DNA from: Verrucomicrobiaceae bacterium
GTDB lineage: Bacteria; Verrucomicrobiota; Verrucomicrobiia; Verrucomicrobiales; Verrucomicrobiaceae
Assembly: GCA_027486585.1 (NCBI GenBank)
Contig: JAIXOU010000139.1
Coordinates: 1 to 64,000, forward strand
Length of the DNA: 64,000 nt
Direction of reading: 5' to 3'
Under the pieces are notes generated by a model, which searched no databases, was not told the origin of the DNA, and saw only the letters and a program-made list of their open reading frames with translations. A program made the translations under genes and the position numbers. Shown here piece after piece: positions 57,089-64,000 of the stretch (its first letter is position 1; each line of letters starts with the position of its first letter).

Positions 57089-58167
57089 AAATTCTTTACC
57101 TTGGCGATATCTCTCCCGGTCAGACTTCAGGCATGCGTCTGCGCGCTTTGACTCGGCTTGGTTATGAGGCAACGGGTGTGAATACCGTTGCACCTTGGCG
57201 TAAGGCTGGATGGCTGAAAAGGCAAGTGCAACGGCGTCTCAGCCGAGGATCAGTAGTCGATGAAATCAATGAAGCCGTTTTGGCCGCCGCGCGTGAATTC
57301 CGGCCTGATATCGTCTGGGCAGATAAGCAGGAATTCCTGCGTGCAGAAACTTTGGAAGCCATCAAGAAGCTCGGTGCTCGAAGCCTTCATTTCACTCCAG
57401 ATCCGTACTTCTTTTTAGATTGGAAACAGACAAGGCTCATGAATGAAGCCATGAGTTGTTTCGATGCGCTTGTATACTGCAAAGTCTATGAGAGCGCCAA
57501 TTACGAGAGTCTCGGGAAACCTGTTTTCTACATGCCTCTTGGGTATTGTGATGAAATGCATCGTCTCATGCCTTCGAGTGATCCGCAGTGGAACTGTTCT
57601 GTTGGCTTTTTGGGAGGCTGGGAGCCAAGAAGGGAGACTCTGCTAAGTGCGGTGGCTGCTTCCGGTGTCGAACTCAAAGTGCGTGGGGGCTACTGGGACT
57701 TTTTGAGTGATGGTAAATGGACGCTTCGACGTCACATCATCTTGAATCAATTAGCAGGGAAAGATCATTTTAAATTCCGGCGCAATGCGGTTGTGTCCGA
57801 TGCTTACTTAGGCGGGGAAGTTTATGGAGATGATTATGCACGAGCCTTATCTGGCGCTAGAATTGGTTTGGGTTTTCTGCGCAAAGTCTGCCCTGACCAG
57901 CACACCACACGCACCTTTGAAATCCCAGCTTGTGGCAGCATGCTGCTTTCAGATCGGACGCAGGAGTGCCAAGAGTTTTTTGCCGAAGGACGCGAAGCTG
58001 AGTACTTCGACAGCTCTGAGGAATTGGTCGATAAAGTGAAGTTTTACACGACCCATGAAGAGGCCCGGGCGCACATCGCCGCCGCTGGCAGGCAGCGTTG
58101 CATTGATGGCCGTTATTCTTACCTGGAGCGTATGCACGATGCCATGACATGGGTTAAGTCCTGGTGA
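57085..58167 (+). CDS. CgeB-like glycosyltransferase
   Basis: 360 aa. LYLGDISPGQTSGMRLRALTRLG, VWADKQEFLRAETLEAIKKLG and HTTRTFEIPACGSMLLSD belong to the CgeB/Glyco_trans_1_2 family, first seen in Bacillus spore outer-layer maturation and common in glycan clusters. GT-B fold. Translationally coupled to the upstream gene (ATGA). Confidence 0.85.
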   Translation: MKILYLGDISPGQTSGMRLRALTRLGYEATGVNTVAPWRKAGWLKRQVQRRLSRGSVVDEINEAVLAAAREFRPDIVWADKQEFLRAETLEAIKKLGARSLHFTPDPYFFLDWKQTRLMNEAMSCFDALVYCKVYESANYESLGKPVFYMPLGYCDEMHRLMPSSDPQWNCSVGFLGGWEPRRETLLSAVAASGVELKVRGGYWDFLSDGKWTLRRHIILNQLAGKDHFKFRRNAVVSDAYLGGEVYGDDYARALSGARIGLGFLRKVCPDQHTTRTFEIPACGSMLLSDRTQECQEFFAEGREAEYFDSSEELVDKVKFYTTHEEARAHIAAAGRQRCIDGRYSYLERMHDAMTWVKSW

Positions 58168-58212
58168 ACAGCGACGTTGTCTTTTTAACCTTAAAAACTC
58201 TTGTTCAATCTC

Positions 58213-59070
58213 ATGTTAACCGAATCGTTACTCAAGTTGTACGCCCGCTTTTTTCCTCTCAATAAAGGCAAGTATCGGATGGTGGAGAGTCTTTGGAAAA
58301 AAACGGTTGGTTCAGAGAATAGAAATCGGAAGACACGCTTAAAAGCTGGCGGATTCACCATGGACTGCGATTTGAATTTGGTTCTGCAACGTCAGTTTTA
58401 TTTCTTTGGTACTTACTTCTTGGAACAAGAAAATTTAGCCTGCTGGGCAGAGTACTCCAAGAGGTCCAAAGTCATCTTTGATGTAGGCGCAAACTTGGGC
58501 ATCTATAGCCTAACATCGGCAGCGACCCACCCGGACGTTCAGCTTTTCGCGTTCGAACCCACGGCTGCGATTGCGGCACATTTACGCCGCACCTTGGAGG
58601 ATAATCATTTAAACATGATCACAGTCGTCGAAAAGGCCGTAGCTAGAACCTCTGGAACGGCTGTGCTAAATCTCTGGGGAAGTAAGGCTGAGGGCAATGA
58701 AGGGATGAACTTTGTGACGCAAGAAGCTGTTGCCACGGATTCAGTCACTATTGAAACGGTGTCTTTGGATGATTTTTGTATGTTACAAGGAATCGAACAA
58801 ATAGACTTGCTGAAGATTGACATTCAAGGCAATGAGCCGGAGGCATTACGTGGGGCCGAACGTCTGTTATCGGAGGGAAGAATCCGCTGTATTTTCACCG
58901 AATTAAATTGGGAGACTGATCCTGAGAAATCAGCTCCAGCTTGGGAGGTTGTCGAGCTTTTGGAGAAAAAGGGCTTCCTCTTTGCTAGTCCGACTAAAAA
59001 TGCGGTTCCGAAGCCTTCTGGTGAGTGGCTGCGAGGGCTTTCTGATGTCGTGGCGATCTTGCCGCATTAA
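58213..59070 (+). CDS. FkbM-family methyltransferase
   Basis: 285 aa from ATG 58213; TTG 58201 would add four residues. VIFDVGANLGIYSLTSAATHP is the SAM loop, LFAFEPTAAIAAHLRRT the acidic strand, and LLKIDIQGNEPEALRGAE the FkbM motif with Gln in place of the usual Glu. The sugar is unknown. Confidence 0.88.
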   Translation: MLTESLLKLYARFFPLNKGKYRMVESLWKKTVGSENRNRKTRLKAGGFTMDCDLNLVLQRQFYFFGTYFLEQENLACWAEYSKRSKVIFDVGANLGIYSLTSAATHPDVQLFAFEPTAAIAAHLRRTLEDNHLNMITVVEKAVARTSGTAVLNLWGSKAEGNEGMNFVTQEAVATDSVTIETVSLDDFCMLQGIEQIDLLKIDIQGNEPEALRGAERLLSEGRIRCIFTELNWETDPEKSAPAWEVVELLEKKGFLFASPTKNAVPKPSGEWLRGLSDVVAILPH

Positions 59071-59173
59071 TTGGGTGGTGTTCACTTGCTGTGTAGGCGC
59101 ATTCGCCAGAATGCGGAAGTTTTGAAATGATCTTTGGAGTGTTTGATAAAACCTAATGACATAAGGTGATTGA

Positions 59174-60073
59174 ATGGCCGTTGTACCTATAACCGTTGGC
59201 ATTCCCTGTTTCCAAGGTGGTGAACGTCTTTTGCGAACTATCGAGTTGATTTGCCAATGCGAACCTCTGCCAGCAGAAATTTTAATTCATTGTGATGGTG
59301 GTTGGCGGCCTGATGAGGTGCAGTTTGATTCTTCGAGAGTGCCCGTTAGGCTCCTATTTTCCGAGAAATCGCTCGGCCCTGGTGGCGGACGTGATGCCTG
59401 TATCCGTGCTGCTTCTCATGACTTGGTGGCTAGCTTTGATGATGATTCTTGGCCTTTGGATACAGAATATTTTGCTCAGGCAAAGATGATCATGGATGCC
59501 ATGCCGCAGGCGGCGATACTTTCTCCTGAAGTGTATTTAAAGGAAAAGCCAATCATGCCGCAGCTTAACGAACTCAGCACAACCAAGTATTATCAAGGCA
59601 GTGCTTCGATTCATCGCCGCAGTCATTACTTAGCAGTCAGAGGTTTTGTGCCCGTGCCTTTAGCTTATGGGGTGGAGGAGACGGATCTTTCTCTTCAGAC
59701 TCATGCGGCAGGTTTCCAAATTCTGGAATCGCCCTGGTTACGCGCTTGGCATGACAGGCCCTTGGCTGACAATGCTCATCAAACCATTCCTTGGATCAAG
59801 AATGAGGTCTTGCTGGCCTACTTGAGGTATCCGCTCATTGCCCAGCCCTGGGGCTGGTGGCGAGCTTGGCGGCACTGGTGGCGTAATCGCAGTGTTCTGA
59901 AAATCAGTGCGATGCCGCTTTTCATCAAAGAGATATTTGCGCATTGTCAGCACTACCAAACTTATAAGTTCACCTACTCACTGACTCAAATTCTGAGCCA
60001 TCTTAGGCTGCACTCAGAGAGATTTTTGATTGAATTCAATGGTAGCCAAATTCATATCCGAAGCTTGTCATGA
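59174..60073 (+). CDS. Family 2 glycosyltransferase
   Basis: 299 aa. ITVGIPCFQGGERLLRTIELI, ILIHCDGGW, GPGGGRDACIRAASHDLVASFDDDSWPLD hold the nucleotide-sugar and metal residues (DDD). A Trp-rich helical C-terminus (WGWWRAWRHWWRNRS) may bind the membrane. 103 bases separate it from the FkbM gene. Sugar unknown. Confidence 0.87.
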   Translation: MAVVPITVGIPCFQGGERLLRTIELICQCEPLPAEILIHCDGGWRPDEVQFDSSRVPVRLLFSEKSLGPGGGRDACIRAASHDLVASFDDDSWPLDTEYFAQAKMIMDAMPQAAILSPEVYLKEKPIMPQLNELSTTKYYQGSASIHRRSHYLAVRGFVPVPLAYGVEETDLSLQTHAAGFQILESPWLRAWHDRPLADNAHQTIPWIKNEVLLAYLRYPLIAQPWGWWRAWRHWWRNRSVLKISAMPLFIKEIFAHCQHYQTYKFTYSLTQILSHLRLHSERFLIEFNGSQIHIRSLS

Positions 60074-60170
60074 TTGTTGATTGGAGATTTGAAATAGGTT
60101 GCTAGCCGAAACGCCTGCATCACCTTCAGTGTCCGAGAAAAAATAGAATCGCCGCCCCCCAGCGTTTTCA

Positions 60171-61349
60171 ATGTTACTCATCTTCGAAGCCCACCCGGTG
60201 CCCTATCACGCGCCTGTTTTTCGTGCCCTCCAGCAGGACTTCGACGTGCCTGTTCATGTGATTTATGGGTCGGACTTCAGCCTCACGGGTTACCTCGACA
60301 AAGGCTTTGCAACACGGTTAAGTTGGGATCAGTCGCTTTTGGAAGGTTATTCCAGTCAGTTTCTCAGTCGGGTCTCGGAAGGCGGTGCCAAAAACTATGA
60401 CGAAGTTCGTCCTTGGGGAATGACACCCGCTGCAGATGCGCACCCAGTCTCGGCGGTGCTTTCGATCGGTTATTACGCCCGTTATGATTTGAGCGGGATT
60501 GGCTATGCGATTAGGCGTGGTTTACCTCTTCTATTTCGTGGAGAAACAAATGATGAAACCCATGCTCGTGGGCCTATTTATAACCTGATGCGTACGCTAT
60601 ATCTTCGGCGTCTTTATGCTCGGTGTTCTGGCATGTTGTACATCGGTCAGCGTTCGAAAGAGCATTTTCAGCGTTATGGTGCGCCCGCTGAAAAGCTCTT
60701 TTTTTCACCTTACTGCATTGATGAAAATCACTTTGAAGCATCACCACTAGCAGCGGCCCAGAACAGGAAAGAAGTTCGGAAGTCATTAGGAGTCTCCGAG
60801 GATACTAAAGTCATTCTTTTCTCTGGTAAATTATCGAAGAAAAAAGGGGTGGATCTGCTGGCCGCGGCAATACGCTCATTGCCTGAAGAGACCAAGAAGC
60901 AGCTGCATCTGCTTCTTGTTGGAGATGGTCCTTTGCGTGAACAGCTCGAATCGCAATGCTCTAGCAGCCCAGCTATCTCAGCGAGTTTTGTTGGTTTCCA
61001 AAATCAGGACACGCTGGCTTCTTATTATCAGGCGGCCGATCTCCTTGTGCTTCCAAGTCGGGAACGTGAAACTTGGGGGGTCGTCATCAATGAGGCTTTG
61101 CTCAATGGGCTGCCTTGCATCGTTTCGGATCGCGTGGGTTGTCATCTTGATCTGGTTAAACCTGGAGTGACTGGCGAAGTGTGCCCCGCCAATAATGTTG
61201 CAGGTCTGTCACTAGCCATTCAAAGTCTTCTTGTACGTTTGCCCAGTGCATCGATTAGCGCTGAGTGCCGAGAACAAGCAGGGCGATACTCCGTTTCCGC
61301 AGCCGCCGAGGGCATCGCCAAAGCCTGGCGTTCTCTTCCTAATCATTAG
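60171..61349 (+). CDS. Family 4 glycosyltransferase
   Basis: 392 aa. LIFEAHPVPYHAPVFRAL is the N-terminal motif of a subset of GT4 enzymes in surface glycan clusters. SGKLSKKKGVDLLAAAIRS and REREtwGVVINEALLNGLP-type text (PSRERETWGVVINEALLNG) carry the C-terminal donor-binding site. Ends before a TTTCAG array. Confidence 0.88.
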   Translation: MLLIFEAHPVPYHAPVFRALQQDFDVPVHVIYGSDFSLTGYLDKGFATRLSWDQSLLEGYSSQFLSRVSEGGAKNYDEVRPWGMTPAADAHPVSAVLSIGYYARYDLSGIGYAIRRGLPLLFRGETNDETHARGPIYNLMRTLYLRRLYARCSGMLYIGQRSKEHFQRYGAPAEKLFFSPYCIDENHFEASPLAAAQNRKEVRKSLGVSEDTKVILFSGKLSKKKGVDLLAAAIRSLPEETKKQLHLLLVGDGPLREQLESQCSSSPAISASFVGFQNQDTLASYYQAADLLVLPSRERETWGVVINEALLNGLPCIVSDRVGCHLDLVKPGVTGEVCPANNVAGLSLAIQSLLVRLPSASISAECREQAGRYSVSAAAEGIAKAWRSLPNH

Positions 61350-61355
61350 CTCCTC

Positions 61356-61440
61356 GGCTTTCAACTTTTTCACTCTTTCCGAGTTTCAGCCATTCAGCCA
61401 TTCAGTCTTTCAGTCTTTCAGTCTTTCAGTTTTTTCTCCT
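61356..61440. repeat. TTTCAG-rich repeat block
   Basis: TTTCAGCCATTCAGCCATTCAGTCTTTCAG is followed by more CTTTCAGT copies, then a run of T and C. Only the TTTCAG strand is present, unlike the paired arms at 36747 and 52821. Pyrimidine-rich sequence continues to the start of the next gene. Confidence 0.75.
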
Positions 61441-61450
61441 CTCCCCCCCT

Positions 61451-62908
61451 ATGATTCCGCTCGATTTTTTAGCCACACCGAGTCATGAAAATGTTCGTGC
61501 CTTATGCTGGATCTGGTTGGCGATCTTTGTTTTGCTTCTTTGGCAGCAGTGGCGTTCCAAGCGTGCCTTTGGTCTGCCCATTGTTTATGCTTTTGGACTA
61601 AGCATGATCCATCTCATTGGAGCTTGCGCTTATGGGTTTGATTATTACTCGCCGAATTCTGAATATTTGCAGCAGGGTGGCTTTTCGATCAAAGTGACTC
61701 ATGCAGGCATGTGGATGTCCACATTGGGATTTGGTGCTTATGTTTTAGGGGTGATGATTTGCCCTCTATTTTTCACCAAGGACCCCGTCGTTCCTCAAAC
61801 CGGCCAACTAGACCCACAGGTGACAACGAAGCTTCCAGGCACGTTGTTCATCCTTTCACTGGCCTTTTTCTTTGTCATTGCCCCAATCACAAAACGGATT
61901 CCCAGTGTCAGTGCTCTGGGGGCTGGTGGCATTCATTTCAGTGTCATTGCCGTATTTCTATTTTGTCATCTAGCCTATCAACGGCGGGATTTTCTGAACT
62001 TTAAAAAGTGGATGTTGGGCACCGCTGGTTTCCCTCTCCTCACGGTGGTGACCATGGGATTCATGAGTTACGGGATTGCGGCAGCCGTCGCGATTTGGAT
62101 GTTGGTTTTTCGCTTTTTTCGTCCTCGCTGGGTGTCAGTTGGAGTCTTGGTTGTAGTGCTCTATTGTGGCATGACAGCTTTCGTGAACTGGATGGCCTAT
62201 CGTGATTATATTCGAAAATCCTATGTGAGTGATCGTTTTTCGAAGGTGATGAAGATGGTGGAAAACTTTGAGGTGTTTGATCCTTACAAACAAACCCATT
62301 TAGAAGCGCTCGATTCTCGGCTCAATCAAAGCGACTTCGTCGGGAAGGCGATGTTTTGGACTGGGGTGCGTCGGCCCTTTGCCGAGGGTGCAACCATTTG
62401 GGTAGGTCTTACGGCATGGATCCCGCGCATTCTTTGGCCGGGAAAACCCGTTTTGGGCGGCAGTGGTAATATGGTGACGAACTACACGGGGCAAGAGTTG
62501 AGTGAAACAACGAGTTTTGGCGTGGGCCAGGTGCTGGAATTTTATGTCAATTTTGGCACGACGAGTGTGGTGTTTGGCTTCATCATTTTTGGCGTAGGAT
62601 TGGCGTTCATCGATCAGCGCGCTGCTTCTTACTTAGCTCGTGGGGATTATTGGAATCTAACAAGATGGATGCTTCCTGCTTTAGGTTTGATTCAACCCGG
62701 TGGCTCACTGGGTGAGGTGGTTTCTGCCCTAGCTGCTAACGGTGTTTTAGTGTGGCTTATGCATCAGTTTATTTTTGGGAAATATTACAAGCTGGGGAGT
62801 TGGAGTCAGCCTACAAACATGAGCAGCAATAGATTGCGTGGCTCTAAGTACCCGAGATCCATAGGCCCGGTAACGCGAAGTCAGAACACTAGGCCGCCAA
62901 GTATTTAA
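61451..62908 (+). CDS. Wzy-like O-antigen polymerase candidate
   Basis: 485 aa with about ten or eleven hydrophobic helices and two larger loops (about 245-330, FEVFDPYKQTHLEALDSRLNQSD). The layout (helix-rich, one large periplasmic loop) fits Wzy/EpsG-type polymerases, but no conserved residues mark the family, so this is by shape and context. ABC-exported O-antigens normally do not use Wzy. Start ATG 61451 follows a pyrimidine-rich repeat. Confidence 0.5.
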   Translation: MIPLDFLATPSHENVRALCWIWLAIFVLLLWQQWRSKRAFGLPIVYAFGLSMIHLIGACAYGFDYYSPNSEYLQQGGFSIKVTHAGMWMSTLGFGAYVLGVMICPLFFTKDPVVPQTGQLDPQVTTKLPGTLFILSLAFFFVIAPITKRIPSVSALGAGGIHFSVIAVFLFCHLAYQRRDFLNFKKWMLGTAGFPLLTVVTMGFMSYGIAAAVAIWMLVFRFFRPRWVSVGVLVVVLYCGMTAFVNWMAYRDYIRKSYVSDRFSKVMKMVENFEVFDPYKQTHLEALDSRLNQSDFVGKAMFWTGVRRPFAEGATIWVGLTAWIPRILWPGKPVLGGSGNMVTNYTGQELSETTSFGVGQVLEFYVNFGTTSVVFGFIIFGVGLAFIDQRAASYLARGDYWNLTRWMLPALGLIQPGGSLGEVVSALAANGVLVWLMHQFIFGKYYKLGSWSQPTNMSSNRLRGSKYPRSIGPVTRSQNTRPPSI

Positions 62909-62984
62909 TAGATGACGATTTGCCGATCTAGTCTCCCATGATTTTTGACCCTTAACTTTTTTTGTTATTTCTGATTCATCTATC

Positions 62985-64000
62985 ATTGTCGGCACTCCAT
63001 CACCTGTCATCCATCTTTGGTGCTCAGGGCTAGACGAAGGCGGAGGTATCCAGCACTACACGATGTTTTGTTTGGAGGCTTTGTTGGAGTTGTATCCGAA
63101 TCATCGAATCCGTGTTTTTGCCAAGAATGATCGGGTGCCGTTGCCTGCTTTATCGCCAAGGGTGCGGCATCATGTTTTTGGTCGGTGGTCATCTCGGTTG
63201 AGGACTTTGATTTATGCGGCGAGCGGTCTAGCTTGTGCCCTTTGGGAACGGCCTGCTTTTATTCTGACAACGCATCCACATTTCATGAAGGCCTTGCGCC
63301 TGTTGGGGCGGCGCACTCCGACTTTGGTTTCCGCGCATGGGATCGAAGTTTGGGGGCATTTAGAGGGATCGCTGGGAACTGCGTTAAGGCAGGCGACAGG
63401 CCTGCTGCCGGTGTCTCAATTCACCTCTGAAGTTCTACAGAAAGAGGGGGGAATACCGGCGTCTCGGATTCGGGTGGTTCCGAATACCTTTCGGGAAGAT
63501 CTGTTTACGCCGGGGCCGAAATCTGTCGATCTGTTAAAGCGTTACGGTTTGAAACCTGATCAACCAGTGTTGCTGACCGTTGCTCGTTTAGCTGCTAGCG
63601 AGCGCTATAAGGGACAGGATCAGATTCTTCAAGCCCTACCGAGATTGCTCCAGGAACTGCCTGATCTGCGTTATCTGATTGGTGGTCGCGGCGATGATGA
63701 GGCTAGGCTGAGACAGATGGCGATTGATCTGGGTGTCGCTCACGCGGTGATCTTTACGGGCTTTATTCCAGAGGCCGAATTGGCAGATCATTATCGCTTG
63801 GCTGACCTTTATGTGATGCCGAGTACGGGCGAAGGGTTTGGCATTGTGTACCTTGAATCACTTGCCTGCGGACGGCCGTGCTTGGCTGGAAATTTAGATG
63901 CTTCCTCAGAGGCTCTAGATGGAGGACGTTTGGGATTTGTGATTGATCCCAAAGATCCTCAGGCCATTGGAAATGCTATTTTGCGGTTTTATCGCCGTGA
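62985..64000 (+). CDS. Family 4 glycosyltransferase, partial, without normal start codon
   Basis: The frame is protein-like from about 63003 and runs off the window. VIHLWCSG and DEGGGIQHYT match the N-terminal GGxQ donor-loop motif of GT4; SAHGIEVWGH, LTVARLAASERYKGQDQ and STGEGFGIVYLESLACGRP (E-x7-E) follow. Back to the preceding TGA at 62946 there is no ATG, GTG or TTG; the first ATG (63063) lies inside the conserved start. ATT at 62985 or 62967, or a lost start, are options. The coordinate given is the ATT. Confidence 0.8.
   Translation, partial: MVGTPSPVIHLWCSGLDEGGGIQHYTMFCLEALLELYPNHRIRVFAKNDRVPLPALSPRVRHHVFGRWSSRLRTLIYAASGLACALWERPAFILTTHPHFMKALRLLGRRTPTLVSAHGIEVWGHLEGSLGTALRQATGLLPVSQFTSEVLQKEGGIPASRIRVVPNTFREDLFTPGPKSVDLLKRYGLKPDQPVLLTVARLAASERYKGQDQILQALPRLLQELPDLRYLIGGRGDDEARLRQMAIDLGVAHAVIFTGFIPEAELADHYRLADLYVMPSTGEGFGIVYLESLACGRPCLAGNLDASSEALDGGRLGFVIDPKDPQAIGNAILRFYRR

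Overview
The window is about 64 kb of bacterial chromosome from a Gram-negative organism. Lipoproteins, a LolC/E-like permease and an ABC-exported surface polysaccharide locus point to an outer membrane. The mix of DUF403/circularly permuted ATP-grasp proteins, NodU-type carbamoyltransferase, PolX and DUF2851, with moderate GC, would fit Verrucomicrobiota (Prosthecobacter-like). That placement is inference from gene content; no rRNA or tRNA gene was seen.

Region 1 (1-2600) is decayed and repeat-rich: a 34-bp perfect palindrome, a 42-bp tandem array, tails of exported proteins without heads, a 58-residue membrane protein, a lipoprotein, and a gene interrupted by an in-frame TAA. Region 2 (2600-22700) is housekeeping: hrpA with a small membrane gene, topB, polX, an FHA protein, a LolC/E-like permease, an orphan dhaK, yraN-surE, a uracil-DNA glycosylase-like protein lacking all four Fe-S cysteines, DUF2851, and an alpha-E/ATP-grasp pair. 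Genes from 13.8 to 22.7 kb lie on the minus strand.

Region 3 (23000-64000, running off the end) is one plus-strand surface-glycan locus. It holds a carbamoyltransferase, nucleotide-sugar genes (rmlA, rmlB, UDP-sugar 6-dehydrogenase), about 15 glycosyltransferases, about 10 methyltransferases, two acyltransferases, one ABC-2 permease (Wzm-like), three Wzt-like ATPases with different C-terminal domains, and a Wzy-like membrane protein. Many genes overlap by ATGA or abut, so the locus is probably a few long operons. A terminator follows the second acyltransferase (47338-47374).

Two points stand out. Between rmlA and rmlB there is no rmlC or rmlD but a single protein resembling the plant/giant-virus bifunctional 3,5-epimerase/4-reductase (UER1, NRS/ER), so dTDP-L-rhamnose may be made by three genes. 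And three Wzt ATPases, each followed by its own glycan-modifying genes, share the window with one Wzm permease, suggesting exchangeable cap-recognition modules. Short CTGAAA/TTTCAG microsatellite arrays sit at module boundaries and may have helped assemble the locus.
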